This document shows, in pieces, positions 7,664-18,025 of a DNA stretch of 64,000 bases. The notes beneath the pieces were generated by a model. It ran no database searches. It was given only the letters and a program-made list of their open reading frames with translations, and was not told the origin of the DNA. Source of the DNA: Lysobacteraceae bacterium SCN 69-320 (GTDB lineage: Bacteria > Pseudomonadota > Gammaproteobacteria > Xanthomonadales > Rhodanobacteraceae); contig MEFP01000002.1 of NCBI GenBank assembly GCA_001725155.1, forward strand, positions 186,001 to 250,000, in the 5' to 3' direction. Every line of letters begins with the position of its first letter. The stretch's first letter is position 1. The translations under genes and the position numbers were made by a program.

Positions 7664-10021
7664 TCAGCGCGGCCCGCAGGCCAGCGCCTGGCGCGCGTAG
7701 TGGTCGTGGTCGCCGGGGCCGACATGCGGATCGGCGAGCAGCGCGGCGGTGCTCGCGTCGAGAAGGCGGCGGCCTTCCTGCGCCGCGCCGCTGCGGCACA
7801 GCGCAACGGCCAGAGCGAGGCGGGCCGCTTCGCGCGAGCGCGGCGGCATGCCGGTATCGGCCTCGCGCAGCGCGACGGCTTCGCGCAACCGCGCAATCGC
7901 GCGCGTCGTGTCGCCGCACAGGGTTTCCCATTCGCCGAGCGTCTGCAGGGTCAGCGGGCAGCGCGAGTGGTCGCCGAAGCTGCGTTCGCAGCGTGCGAGC
8001 GCCGCGTCGAGCAGCGGCCTGGCCGCGGCGGCCTGGTCCAGGCGCAGCAGGCTGCGGGCCAGACCGGTCTCGGTATTGGTCAGGCGGCGGTCGTCGGCGT
8101 CGAACAACTGGCGCTGCACGGCGAGCACCTGCGCATAGCCCGCGGCCGCGTCGGCGGTTTCGCCGCGCATGAGATGCAGCGCGGCCGCATAGCCGGCCAC
8201 GGCCTGCGGTTCCGGATGCCGCTCGCCGCGCAGGGCGATGAACGCGGCGAGCGCTTCGGCGGCGCTGCGCTGGGCGTCGTCCCAGCGTCCCTGCGCTTCG
8301 CGCACGTGGGCGAGATTGTCCAGCGCATAGGCGCGCTGCTCCTGCTGTCGTGCGCCCAGGCGCGGCAGCAGTGCGAGCACGCGTTCCAGCGCCGCGGCGG
8401 CCTCGTCGGTGCGGTCCAGCCATTTCAGCGCCATCGCCCGCGTGTTCTCCAGTTCGACGCGCAGCACGGCGTTTTCCTCGCCGGCTGCATCGAGCAGGGC
8501 CAGCGCGGCGTCGGCCGATTCCAGCGCCTCGGCGCGCTTGCCGGCACGCGAACGGATGCTCGCGAGCAGGGCGGTGCGTTCGGCGCGCAGGCGCAGCAGA
8601 TCCGGCGCCGTACCCGTGGTCGCAGCGATGGACGCTGCGATCAGCGGTTCGGCGCGCTCGTACTCGCTGAGCCCGCGCAGCGCTTCGGCCAGGGTCGCCT
8701 GCAGCGCGGCGCGGATCTCGGGCTGGTCGGCGAGCTCGCTGTCGATGCGCGCGGCGCCGCGGTCGAGCAGGGTACGCGCGTCGGGCCGTTCGCCGCGGTT
8801 GTTGTTCGGATCGGCCAGGCGGAACAGCGACACCAGGAAGTCGTTGACCGCGACGGCGCGCGCCGATTCGCGGCGCGCTTCGTGCAGCGCGGCCGAGGCC
8901 TGGTTTTCGGCAGCGAGCGCGCGGCGGCGTTCGGCATCCAGGCGCCAGACGAACAGCGCCGCGAGCGCGAGCGCGGCCGCGCCCAGGGCGACGCCGAGGC
9001 GATGCCGGCGCAGGAACTTGCGCAGCCGGTACAGCTTCGTGTCGGCGCTGGCGCGCAGCGGGCGGCCCTGGCGCCAGCGTTGCAGGTCTTCGGCGAATGC
9101 TTCGGCGCTGGCGTAGCGCTGGGCCGGGTCGGCCGCCGTCGCCCGCGCGATGACGCCGCGCAGTTCCGCATCCGGCGCCGTCGCGGCGCCGCGCGCATCG
9201 GGCGCGAGCAGCAGCTCGCGCAGCAGCAGGCCCAGGGTGTAGATGTCGCTGGCGGTCGTGACCGGCTTGCCGGCGCGCTGCTCCGGGCTGGCCCAGGCCG
9301 GCGTCATCACGCGCGTGGAGGTGTCGCGCGAGTCCGCGTCGTCGACGAGCTTGGCGATGCCGAAGTCGAGCAGGCGGGGCTGGCCGTCGGCGCGCACGAG
9401 AATGTTGGCCGGCTTGAGATCGCGATGTACGACCAGACGCTGATGCGCGTGCTGCACGGCCGCGAGCACCTGCTCGAACAGCTGCAGGCGCTGCGCCGTC
9501 GTCGGCGTGCCGCCGGAGACCCACTGCAGCAGCGGCTCGCCGGCGACGTATTCCAGCGCGAGCCAGGGCTGGCCGCCGGCGGTTTCGCCGCCATCGAGCA
9601 GGCGCGCGATGCAGGCGTGATCCAGAGTGGCCAGGATCTGCCGTTCCTGGCGCAGCCGCTGCATGCCGTCGCGCGTCGGAAAACCGCGCAGCAGCTTGAT
9701 CGCGACCTGCTGCGCATAGGCGCCGTCGGCGCGCTCGGCCAGGAATACCGTGCCCATGCCGCCGGCGCCGAGTTCGCGCAGCAGCCGGTAGGCGCCGATC
9801 TGCGGCGGCGGTGGCGCTGCGTCGAAGCGGTGCATGGCCGCGTCGACCGCGGCAGCCAGCGGATCGGTCGCATCCGCGTCGGCTTGCAGCAGACGTTCCA
9901 GCAGTTCGGCGAAATCCTCGCCGTGCTGCGCGCGCCAGCGCTGAAGCGCGGCCGTGCGCGCGGCCGGTTCCAGCGCGAGCAGTTCGTCGAAGGCGGCGAG
10001 GACGCGCGCGTCCGGCTGCAC
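7664..10021 (-). CDS. transmembrane Ser/Thr protein kinase with TPR-like C-terminus
   Basis: The 785-residue protein starts at GTG 10019-10021, one base after the stop of the sigma gene, so the two are probably translationally coupled. Residues about 78-320 form a Hanks-type kinase: glycine loop GAGGMG (85-90), catalytic loop HRDLKPAN (199-206) and DFG (219-221), all canonical. One membrane helix follows near 343-359. The remaining roughly 420 residues are Ala/Leu/Arg-rich helical repeats resembling TPRs, probably periplasmic. The kinase would phosphorylate Ser/Thr of unknown targets in response to a signal sensed outside. The pairing with an ECF sigma factor of the kinase-associated type is a known arrangement; a second pair lies at 36089-38989. 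Confidence 0.9.
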   Translation of the reverse strand: MQPDARVLAAFDELLALEPAARTAALQRWRAQHGEDFAELLERLLQADADATDPLAAAVDAAMHRFDAAPPPPQIGAYRLLRELGAGGMGTVFLAERADGAYAQQVAIKLLRGFPTRDGMQRLRQERQILATLDHACIARLLDGGETAGGQPWLALEYVAGEPLLQWVSGGTPTTAQRLQLFEQVLAAVQHAHQRLVVHRDLKPANILVRADGQPRLLDFGIAKLVDDADSRDTSTRVMTPAWASPEQRAGKPVTTASDIYTLGLLLRELLLAPDARGAATAPDAELRGVIARATAADPAQRYASAEAFAEDLQRWRQGRPLRASADTKLYRLRKFLRRHRLGVALGAAALALAALFVWRLDAERRRALAAENQASAALHEARRESARAVAVNDFLVSLFRLADPNNNRGERPDARTLLDRGAARIDSELADQPEIRAALQATLAEALRGLSEYERAEPLIAASIAATTGTAPDLLRLRAERTALLASIRSRAGKRAEALESADAALALLDAAGEENAVLRVELENTRAMALKWLDRTDEAAAALERVLALLPRLGARQQEQRAYALDNLAHVREAQGRWDDAQRSAAEALAAFIALRGERHPEPQAVAGYAAALHLMRGETADAAAGYAQVLAVQRQLFDADDRRLTNTETGLARSLLRLDQAAAARPLLDAALARCERSFGDHSRCPLTLQTLGEWETLCGDTTRAIARLREAVALREADTGMPPRSREAARLALAVALCRSGAAQEGRRLLDASTAALLADPHVGPGDHDHYARQALACGPR

Positions 10022-10022
10022 C

Positions 10023-10589
10023 TCAGGCCTCGATCGCGACTTTGAGCCAGGCCCGGGCCAGGCGCAGGTCGCGATCGACGGTGCCTTCGGACACGGCCAG
10101 GGTCGCGGCGATCTCGGCGCGCGAAAAACCGCCGAAATAGACCAGCTCCACGGTGCGCGCGCGGCGCTGGTCGGTGCGGCCGAGTTCGGCGAGCGCCGCG
10201 TCCACGCGCAGCAGCTGGGCGTCGGCCTCGGCGCCGGCGAGCTGGTCGATGGCATCGTCGATGTCGACGCGCTCCACGCCGCCGCCGCGCTTGTCGGCCT
10301 GACGCCGGCGCGCTGCGTCGACGAGGATCTGCCGCGTGGCCTGCGCGATCACATGGAAGAAATGGCGCCGGTCCTGCCAGTCGGCGTCGGCGCCGAGTAT
10401 GCGCAGCAGCGCTTCGTGGGCGATCTCGGTCGGCGTCAGGGTCGCGCCGGGTGCGCCGCGCAGCGAGTTGGCCGCGATCGCCCGGACATGGTGATAGACG
10501 AGGTTCAGCAGCGATTCGCGGGCGTCGCCGTCGCCGGATTGCCAGGCGCGCAGGAGCTGGGTGATCTGATGCGGGGGCGAAGCGAGCAT
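10023..10589 (-). CDS. ECF sigma factor, kinase-associated type
   Basis: A 188-residue sigma-70-family factor of the extracytoplasmic-function group. Region 2 is visible around YHHVRAIAANSL through HEALLRILG and FFHVIAQATRQILVD. Region 4 has the helix-turn-helix VELVYFGGFSRAEIAATLAV. The basic ARRRQADKRGGG linker is typical of the sub-group found next to Ser/Thr kinases (TIGR02999-like). No anti-sigma gene is adjacent, and in such systems the linked kinase is thought to control the sigma factor. The start is ATG 10587-10589; upstream in-frame codons are basic and not family-like. The kinase gene follows immediately. Confidence 0.88.
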   Translation of the reverse strand: MLASPPHQITQLLRAWQSGDGDARESLLNLVYHHVRAIAANSLRGAPGATLTPTEIAHEALLRILGADADWQDRRHFFHVIAQATRQILVDAARRRQADKRGGGVERVDIDDAIDQLAGAEADAQLLRVDAALAELGRTDQRRARTVELVYFGGFSRAEIAATLAVSEGTVDRDLRLARAWLKVAIEA

Positions 10590-10733
10590 GGGGCCGGACC
10601 TTGCAAGCCGGCGATGCGGCCGACGCGCCGCATTATCGGCCTTCGCCGCAGGCGGCGTTATCCCACGCCGCCGCAGTCGCGATGTCGATCGCGTCACATT
10701 CTTCGCTGCGCGGCGTTGCCTGTGCCGGCGTAT

Positions 10734-11315
10734 TCAGGCCGGCGGTTCCAGTTCGGCCAGGTGCGCGTCGATCGCGGCGATGCGCCGGCGCTGCCGGCGC
10801 ACGTACAGCCAGGTGCCTACGCCCAGCGCGAGGACGAGCCCGGCAGCCAGCGCCAGGCCCAGTCCGGACGGCCAGCTCGACGGCAGCGCCGGCGCCAACG
10901 ACGAGCGGCCGCGGCGCAGCAGCACGCCGCTGAGCGCGCCGATCGGCACGAACCACGGTCCCCAGAGCGCCATGCGGATCGCGTTGCGCCGCCGTTCGCG
11001 CTGCAGTTTCAGCAGATCCACGACGGAATCGCCGGCCGCCTGCCACAGGCCGCGCCGCAGGCGGTAGTTGATCGCTGCGGCGGCGCACAGGGCGACGCCG
11101 CCGATGCCGACGCCGACCCGCGGCCAGAAATCGGCGCCGCTGCGCCAGAAATGGATCGCAAGCGCGAATGCGGCCAGCATCACGAGCAGGTCCAGCAGCA
11201 TCAGCAGCCGCATGCGCCGCGCCCGGCGCAGGGTTGCGCGGCGCAGGCCTTCGACGTCGATGGGCTGCGCGCGCCAGGCGGCGGCAAGGGTGCTCCAGTC
11301 GTCTGCGGGATTCAT
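10734..11315 (-). CDS. membrane protein of unknown function, last gene of an ABC/ECF operon
   Basis: The 193-residue product has a soluble N-terminus of about 35 residues and three or four hydrophobic helices (around residues 36-54, 66-82, 113-131 and 147-168), then a basic and acidic C-terminal tail. Its ATG overlaps the stop of the upstream ECF sigma gene by 4 bases (ATGA), so it is translated from the same message. In ECF operons this position commonly holds the membrane anti-sigma factor, which makes that a reasonable guess. I see no zinc-anti-sigma motif (HxxxCxxC), so the role is open. Confidence 0.72.
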   Translation of the reverse strand: MNPADDWSTLAAAWRAQPIDVEGLRRATLRRARRMRLLMLLDLLVMLAAFALAIHFWRSGADFWPRVGVGIGGVALCAAAAINYRLRRGLWQAAGDSVVDLLKLQRERRRNAIRMALWGPWFVPIGALSGVLLRRGRSSLAPALPSSWPSGLGLALAAGLVLALGVGTWLYVRRQRRRIAAIDAHLAELEPPA

Positions 11316-11824
11316 GCGGACTCTCCCATTTCCCGGGTTATCTGCTTGCGCGCGCGGTTCAGGCGCACGGCGACGTTGCCGACCGAAATGCCGAGCATGC
11401 CGCCGATTTCCTCGTGCGACAGACCTTCCAGCGCGAGCGTGACGAGCTGGCGCTGGGCCAGTGGCAGGCCGCGCACGATGCGTGCGAGGCGTTCGCCGCG
11501 CTGGCGCAGGCCGGCGGTGTGCTCGGGCCCGCTGCGCGGATCGGGCAGGTCCGGCTGCACCTCGTCGCGCGCCGGGTCGCGGCTGGCCTGCAGCGCGTGA
11601 TCGACGGCGCGGTTGTGCGCGATGCGCAGCACGAAGGTCTTCAGCGCCGACTCGCCGCGGAAGCGCGGCAGGCTCTGCCAGATGGCGAGCAGGATTTCCT
11701 GGCCGAGTTCGTCGCGGCGCGCGGCGTTGGCTTCGAACGCCGCGGCGACGCGCGCGATCGCCGCGCCGTGTTCGGCGACGACGGCGGCGAAGCTCGGCCG
11801 TGGCGGCGCGCCGGCGTCAGACAT
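11312..11824 (-). CDS. ECF sigma factor coupled to an ABC transporter
   Basis: A 170-residue ECF sigma factor. Region 2 is seen in ELGQEILLAIWQSLPRFRG and LKTFVLRIAHNRAVDH, and region 4 in LPLAQRQLVTLALEGLSHEEIG followed by GISVGNVAVRLNRARKQI. The ATG at 11822-11824 overlaps the 3' end of the permease gene by 8 bases, and its own stop overlaps the next gene by 4, so all four genes (12995-13729, 11817-12998, this one, 10734-11315) form one coupled operon. It belongs to a more typical RpoE/SigW-like group than the two kinase-linked factors in this window. Its regulon is unknown. Confidence 0.88.
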   Translation of the reverse strand: MSDAGAPPRPSFAAVVAEHGAAIARVAAAFEANAARRDELGQEILLAIWQSLPRFRGESALKTFVLRIAHNRAVDHALQASRDPARDEVQPDLPDPRSGPEHTAGLRQRGERLARIVRGLPLAQRQLVTLALEGLSHEEIGGMLGISVGNVAVRLNRARKQITREMGESA

Positions 11825-12994
11825 TGACGACATAGCGCTCGCTGGCCAGACGCCGCGCGGCGAACGCGATGCAGGCCGCCGCAGCCGCCAGCGAAACGCC
11901 CATGGCCGTCGCCGCATGCCGCAGGTCGAAGCGGCCGTCGCGCGCGAGGTCCAGCAGCAGGGTCTGCTCGGCCAGCAGCGGCACGCGGTACCACCAGTCC
12001 TGCGCGTCCAGCTGCAGCGCCGGCACGAACGCCGGCACCAGCGCGACGACGAGCACGAGCATCATCGAGGACTGTGCTTCCTTGAACGAGCGCGCATTCA
12101 GTGCGGCGGCGATCTGCAGCGCCGGCGCGAGCAGGCACAGGGGCAAGGCGACCAGATAGAACGCGGCGAGATCCGCAGCGCCGACCTGCCAGGACAGTCC
12201 GAGGTTTTCCAGCGGCAGCGACTGCAGCATGCAATGCCCGACGACGAATTCCAGTGCCAGGCCCGTGGCGCAGAACGCGGCGGCGGCCAGCCATTTTCCC
12301 ACCAGCAGGTCCAGGCCGCGGACGGGTTGGGCGAGCAGGATTTCCAGCGAGCGGCGTTCGCGTTCGCCGGCGCTGCTGTCGATCACGATGTCCATGCCGA
12401 AATAGAACACGCCGAGCAGGAAGATGCCGAACAGCACCGCGACGTGGCGGCCGGCGCGCGTCGCCGGCGTCGCCGTGTCGAAGCTGTCGACGACGAGCGG
12501 GCTCAGATGTGCCAGCGACAGGCCCTGGCTCGTCAGGCGCGCGGCGCTGAGGTCGCGCCCGTAGCGCTGCAGTACGCCGCGGATCGTGTCCAGCTGCGCC
12601 GGTTTCGCGCGCACGCTGTCGTGCCACAGCCGCACGTGGGCCGGCTGCTGCGCGGCATGGCGCGCGGCGAAGTCGGCCGGCAGCTGCAGCACCGCCGCGC
12701 GTTTGCCGTCGGACAGGGCCTGCTGCACGGCCGCCTCGTCGGCGGCATCGAGCGCCTCGGTCGCGATACCGGCCTGGGTCAGCCGCGCCATCAGCTGCGG
12801 CGCCCGCTCCGCGCCGCTGACGCCGAGATGGATCCTGTCGGTTTCGCCGCGCGCCTGCTTGCCGATGCTGTTGTTGAGCGCCGCCCACATCAGCAGCGGA
12901 TAGAGCAGGGTCATGATCGCGAGGCTGCGCAGCGCGCGCCGGTCGCGCAGCGCGTCGCGCAGCTCCTTGTGCAGAACGATCCACCAGTGGCGAT

Positions 12995-12998
<4 letters not shown>
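11817..12998 (-). CDS. ABC-2 type transporter permease (NatB-like)
   Basis: The 393-residue membrane protein begins with a cytoplasmic MNRHWWIVLHKELRDALRD and one helix near residues 25-45. A large extracytoplasmic domain follows (about 50-175), then five or six helices to the C-terminus (HVAVLFGIFLLGVFYFG, LVALPLCLLAP and others). This layout matches NatB-like ABC-2 permeases. The motif SAGERERRSLEILLAQPVRG in the first cytoplasmic loop is typical of the family. It overlaps the ATPase gene by 4 bases. The two proteins should form an exporter of unknown substrate; NatAB exports sodium, but substrate cannot be inferred from homology alone. Confidence 0.85.
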
Positions 12999-13729
<731 letters not shown>

Positions 13730-13775
13730 GGGAATTCCCGGTCTGCGGATTGCCGTGATGTCGTGCAGCGGTGGG

Positions 13776-15191
13776 TTACGGCGCTGCGCCTGCGGCGCTG
13801 GTCTGGAAGGCCGGCAGCGCGATGCCGTCCAGGCAGGCGGCCTCCAGCGGCTGCTGCGGCGCGTCGAGGAAGCGGCGCAGCAAGGTCGGCGCACAGCCGA
13901 GGCCGGAGACGATATGGCCGGCCCGCGTGGCGACCGCATGCTGCGCATTGGGCAGCTGCCGGCGCGCGCGTTCGGCGCGTGCCGGCGGCGTGACCGGATC
14001 GAGCGCGCCCGACAGCAGCAGCGCAGGCGTGTCCAGGGGCTGCGCCGGCGGCGGCGTCTGCGGCGGCAGCGCGAGCGCGCCGCACAATGCGTCCAGCGCG
14101 GTCAGTGCCGCATCGCCGAACACGCGTGTGCCGGCTTCGCCGGCGCGCAGCGCCGCGGTCAGGCGCGGCCAGTCCTCGCGGCAGGTCATGGTCAGCAGCA
14201 GTGCGCCGGCGGGCGGCGCGGCCGAGAGGTCCAGACTGCTGGCCTGCACGGCGAGCAGCGGACGCCAGTCGCCGGCGTCGGCGCGCGCGATCAGATAGGG
14301 CAGGCGCGCCGCGCCTTCGGGCGAATACAGCAGCTGACGCAGGGTCTGCAGCAGACGCTGGCGCGACAGCGGAGCCGTCAGCGGCTGGCCGCTGCGCGGA
14401 TGCGGCAGGGTCGTCGCCGCGACGTTCGCGTCGAGCCGCCGCAGCAGCGCGTCGAGCTGTTCGCGCAGGGCCGGAAACGCATGTCCGCAGTCCGTGTCGT
14501 CGGCGCAGCGCTCCAGCAGCGCATCGAGCGCGGCCTGGAATTCCGGGCCATTGGCGCCGAGCACCAGTTCCGTGTCGACCACGCCATCGAGGATCAGGCT
14601 GCGCACCTGTTGCGGGTGGCGCTGCGCGTAGACCTGGGCCAGGCGCGTGCCGTAGGAGCCGCCCCAGAGATTGATCCGCGCATAACCCAGCGTGCTGCGC
14701 AGGCGCTCGAGATCGTCCGCGGCCGCGTCGGTCGTGTACGGCAGCAGCGCGTTGCCCAGCCCGCGCAGGCAGGCCAGGGCCGCGGCCTGCAGTTCGCCGT
14801 CGCTGCGCGCGAGCGCATCGGGATCTTCGGCGCAGTCCAGGCGTCCGGAGCGGCCGGTGCCGCGCTGGTCGATGAAGACGATGTCGCGGGTCGCGCGGAC
14901 CTTCGCGAACGCGGTGTCGAGCAGGAACACGATGTCGCTGCCGGCCTGGCCGGGGCCGCCGGCCAGCACGAACAGCGGGTCGGACTCGGCGCGCGCGCGG
15001 ATCGCCGGCGCGACGGCGACGTGCAGGCTCAGCGTGCCGCTGCCGGTGGAGTCGCGCGGCACCTCGACCTGCAGGCAGCGCAGTGCCTCGTGCTGGCCCG
15101 GCAGGTGGCAGGTCTGTCCGGCGTTGAACGCGGCGGCGGGCGGCGCGCCGAGCAGGGCCAGCAGGCCGATAACGGAAATCCATGAACGCAT
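13776..15191 (-). CDS. secreted alpha/beta hydrolase (TAP/proline-iminopeptidase-like)
   Basis: The 471-residue protein has a signal peptide (MRSWISVIGLLALLGAPPAAA). An alpha/beta-hydrolase fold follows: oxyanion region VLAGGPGQAGSD, then IDQRGTGRSG and the nucleophile elbow WGGSYGTRLAQ (Ser). The C-terminal TAP-like segment has LLSGALDPVTPPARA (Asp) and RAGHIVSGLGC (His), completing the triad. Family members remove N-terminal residues from short peptides (tripeptidyl aminopeptidases, proline iminopeptidases). Location is periplasmic or extracellular. It precedes the ABC/ECF operon on the same strand, but nothing shows a functional link. Confidence 0.87.
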   Translation of the reverse strand: MRSWISVIGLLALLGAPPAAAFNAGQTCHLPGQHEALRCLQVEVPRDSTGSGTLSLHVAVAPAIRARAESDPLFVLAGGPGQAGSDIVFLLDTAFAKVRATRDIVFIDQRGTGRSGRLDCAEDPDALARSDGELQAAALACLRGLGNALLPYTTDAAADDLERLRSTLGYARINLWGGSYGTRLAQVYAQRHPQQVRSLILDGVVDTELVLGANGPEFQAALDALLERCADDTDCGHAFPALREQLDALLRRLDANVAATTLPHPRSGQPLTAPLSRQRLLQTLRQLLYSPEGAARLPYLIARADAGDWRPLLAVQASSLDLSAAPPAGALLLTMTCREDWPRLTAALRAGEAGTRVFGDAALTALDALCGALALPPQTPPPAQPLDTPALLLSGALDPVTPPARAERARRQLPNAQHAVATRAGHIVSGLGCAPTLLRRFLDAPQQPLEAACLDGIALPAFQTSAAGAAP

Positions 15192-15286
15192 CGGGTCATC
15201 TCGATCGGGTCGATGTGACCGGTAGTCGGTGCGTGGCGAAAAACCTTACAGCCCGATGTCGCGATGGCCGCTGCAGCGCGGGCGCG

Positions 15287-16870
15287 TTACAGGCAGGCGG
15301 CAGTCTCGGCCACGTCGCCGACGCACAGCCGCGGCGTTTCCGTGCCGGGCGCCTGCGGCAGGCCCTGCGAGATGTCCTCGGCATACGGCGGCGCGCCGTC
15401 GTACGGCACGCGCAGTTGCAGATGCCAGCCGCGCAGGGCCAGGGCGCGCTGGGCGGCGGTCGAGGCGTCGCCGCCGACCAGTACGCTCTTGTCCTCGACG
15501 CGGAACTGCGTCGCCGTGAAGAACTCGGCCATGTCCTGGGTCCAGCTGAGCCAGTCCAGCGGCAGCGGCAGCAGCAGGCGGCCGTCGGCGCCGCGCCAGG
15601 CCAATGCGGCGCCGACGACGAACAGCTCGCCGCCCTGGGCGCCTTCGCGGCGGATCAGGCGCAGGGCGTTGACCAGATAGCGCGCTTCGAGCTCGCTGCG
15701 CGTGCCGGCGCCGATCTCGACCAGATCGTTGCAGCCGCGCCTGGGCTTGAGCGCGTCGAGTTCGTCGGCCAGCGCGGTGCGCAGGCTGTCGTTGAAGCCG
15801 CCGCGGCGCAGGAACTGGCGCACGGCGAATTCGTCGCTGCACCAGCGCGTCAGGCGCTGCTGGTTGCGCTCGCGCAGATCGTCCTCGTCGAGCTCCCAGA
15901 CCAGCGAGTTGAGCCGGCCGCCGGCCGAGATCACCTCGGCTGCAGTGCCGCCGACCGCATCCAGCGCCGCGCCGCCGCTGAAATTGCCGCCCACTGCGGC
16001 CCAGGCCAATGCGTCGAGACGATCGCGCAGCTGCGGGTTGCTCGAACTCGGATCGACGCCGAGGCGCCTGGCCATCTGCCGGCGCATCTTGTTGTAGTCG
16101 AGCTGGCGTTTGACCTCGCGGCCGACTTCCTTGCCGGCGCTGCCGTACCAGGGTTTGTCGGGCTTTTCTTCGGTCGCGCCGGGCAGGGCCTCGCGTGCGC
16201 TGCTCATCGGTGCCTGCGGCGTGCGGAACGGATCGCCGTCGGCGCCGAATTCGCGCGCGGCGCGGTCGCTGAGCGACTGGGCGCGGCCGGTCCAGCTGTC
16301 GACCTGCTTGCGGAAATAGCGTGCGACGCCCGACGGCAGCCCGCTGATCGTGGCGATCGGATGCGAAACCACCTGCCAGACCGATTTGCCGGTCTTGCGG
16401 AAGCGCTCGCCCAGCGCGTCGGCGAATGCGGCGCTGCGGCTGACCCGCTCCAGCGTCTCTATCGCCGGAATCTCGGCCTGGCGTATCGCCAGGAGCTCCA
16501 CGCTCTCGGCGGCGACCGGGCCGAACGGTGTGGCCAGATCGAAACGCGCCATGTAGCCGTGTACGGTGGCGCGCGGCGCGACCGTGACGTTCGGTGCCGA
16601 CAGCAGGGCCGGCTGCACGATCGCGGCGGCATCGAGCGTGGGTTCGTTCTCGAAGGCTTCTATGGCGCGCATCGTCGCCGTGACGGCCGGCGTGACGGCT
16701 GCGGACGCGGGTTCGTTCGCGAATGTCCCGCCGGCAGGCGGCGTCGGCGTGTCGGCTGCGGCGTCGGGCGCGGATCCGTTTCCGACGCTCTCGCCGGCGC
16801 ACGCGGCCGCCGCCGCCGTCAGGGCGACGGCGGCGATGCAGGCGAGAAGCGCAGGACGACGCGAGAGCAT
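15287..16870 (-). CDS. exported protein of unknown function
   Basis: The 527-residue product starts at ATG 16868-16870 with a hydrophobic leader (MLSRRPALLACIAAVALTAA) ending AAAACAGES. The cysteine could mark a lipoprotein, but the preceding residue pattern is only a weak lipobox. A Pro/Ala/Thr-rich linker (about 35-70) follows, then about 450 residues mixing charged helices (DYNKMRRQMARRLGVD) and strand-rich sequence towards the C-terminus. Cysteines occur in RWCSDEF, RRGCNDL, RLCVGD and AACL. I recognise no domain. It lies 47 bases downstream of tdh on the same strand and might be co-transcribed, though nothing links it to threonine breakdown. Confidence 0.75.
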   Translation of the reverse strand: MLSRRPALLACIAAVALTAAAAACAGESVGNGSAPDAAADTPTPPAGGTFANEPASAAVTPAVTATMRAIEAFENEPTLDAAAIVQPALLSAPNVTVAPRATVHGYMARFDLATPFGPVAAESVELLAIRQAEIPAIETLERVSRSAAFADALGERFRKTGKSVWQVVSHPIATISGLPSGVARYFRKQVDSWTGRAQSLSDRAAREFGADGDPFRTPQAPMSSAREALPGATEEKPDKPWYGSAGKEVGREVKRQLDYNKMRRQMARRLGVDPSSSNPQLRDRLDALAWAAVGGNFSGGAALDAVGGTAAEVISAGGRLNSLVWELDEDDLRERNQQRLTRWCSDEFAVRQFLRRGGFNDSLRTALADELDALKPRRGCNDLVEIGAGTRSELEARYLVNALRLIRREGAQGGELFVVGAALAWRGADGRLLLPLPLDWLSWTQDMAEFFTATQFRVEDKSVLVGGDASTAAQRALALRGWHLQLRVPYDGAPPYAEDISQGLPQAPGTETPRLCVGDVAETAACL

Positions 16871-16917
16871 GTTCGGAGAGCGCGGAACCGGCCGGCGGCG
16901 CGCGGCCGCCGCGAGCG

Positions 16918-17952
16918 TCAGTTCCAGCTGCAGACGATCTTGCCGCAGTTGCCGGCGTCCATGAGGTCGAAGCCGCGCTGGAAGTCGTCGATGTGGATCT
17001 GGTGCGTCAGCACCTTGGCCAGCGGGAAGCCGGTCAGCACCATCTGCGTCATCTTGTACCAGGTCTCGTACATGCGCCGGCCGTAGATGCCGTGCAGCAC
17101 GAGGCCCTTGAAGATGACCTTGTCCCAGTCGATGCCGGCGCCCTTGGGCAGGATGCCGAGCAGCGCGATCTTGCCGCCGTGGTACATGCAGTCGAGCATG
17201 TCGGCGAACGCGCGCTGGTTGCCGCTCATCTCCAGGCCCACGTCGAAGCCTTCGATGTGCAGTTCCTTGACCACGTCCTTGATCGACTGCTTGGCCACGT
17301 TGACCACGCGCGTCGCGCCCATTTCCGCGGCCAGCTTCAGGCGGTAGTCGTTGACGTCGGTGACGACGACGTTGCGCGCGCCGACGTGCTTGCAGATGCC
17401 GGCGGCGATGATGCCGATCGGGCCGGCGCCGGTGATCAGTACGTCCTCGCCGATCAGGTCGAATTCCAGCGCGCAGTGCGCGGCGTTGCCGTAGGGATCG
17501 AAGAACGCGGCGAGTTCGGACGGGATCTGGTCCGGAATCGGCCAGAGATTGGAGGCCGGCATCGCGATGTATTCGGCGAACGCGCCGTTGCGGTTCACGC
17601 CGATGCCGACGGTGTTCGGGCACAGGTGCTGACGTCCGGCGCGGCAGTTGCGGCAGTGGCCGCAGACGATGTGGCCTTCGGCCGAGACGCGCTGGCCGAC
17701 CTGGTAGCCGCGCACGCCGGCGCCCATGTCGACGATGCGGCCGACGAATTCATGGCCGATGACCAGGCCCGGCTTGACCGTGCGCTGGGACCATTCGTCC
17801 CACTTGTAGATGTGCAGGTCGGTGCCGCAGATCGCGGTCTTTTCCAGCTTGATCAGCACGTCGTTCGGGCCGATCTCGGGCATCGGCACTTCTTCCATCC
17901 AGATGCCCTTGGCCGCTTCGCGCTTGACCAGGGCTTTCATCGTCTTCGACAT
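16918..17952 (-). CDS. tdh: L-threonine 3-dehydrogenase
   Basis: Tdh oxidises L-threonine with NAD+ to 2-amino-3-ketobutyrate, which Kbl then cleaves to glycine and acetyl-CoA. The 344 residues fit the zinc alcohol dehydrogenase family: catalytic-zinc region [14 protein letters not shown] and GHEFVG, structural-zinc cysteines in [16 protein letters not shown], and the NAD-binding [11 protein letters not shown]. The sequence [12 protein letters not shown] is typical of Tdh rather than other ADHs. GAGGTG lies 7 bases before the ATG. In many bacteria tdh follows kbl directly; here they are about 13.7 kb apart. Confidence 0.95.
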   Translation of the reverse strand: MSKTMKALVKREAAKGIWMEEVPMPEIGPNDVLIKLEKTAICGTDLHIYKWDEWSQRTVKPGLVIGHEFVGRIVDMGAGVRGYQVGQRVSAEGHIVCGHCRNCRAGRQHLCPNTVGIGVNRNGAFAEYIAMPASNLWPIPDQIPSELAAFFDPYGNAAHCALEFDLIGEDVLITGAGPIGIIAAGICKHVGARNVVVTDVNDYRLKLAAEMGATRVVNVAKQSIKDVVKELHIEGFDVGLEMSGNQRAFADMLDCMYHGGKIALLGILPKGAGIDWDKVIFKGLVLHGIYGRRMYETWYKMTQMVLTGFPLAKVLTHQIHIDDFQRGFDLMDAGNCGKIVCSWN

Positions 17953-18025
17953 GGGGCACCTCGATTCGGGGCCGCGATTATAGGCGTCCGGCGCCCGACC
18001 GCGCCGGACGCGGCCGTGGCCGGGT

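Noticed and set aside
4996-8172. A 1058-codon open frame on the plus strand
   Set aside because: It runs antisense to four minus-strand genes with clear signal peptides or domains. Long antisense frames are expected at this GC content.
7250-10045. A 931-codon open frame on the plus strand
   Set aside because: It is the complement of the kinase gene, whose catalytic motifs are intact on the other strand.
15182-17086. A 634-codon plus-strand frame
   Set aside because: It is antisense to the exported protein at 15287-16870 and to tdh, and has no recognisable domain.
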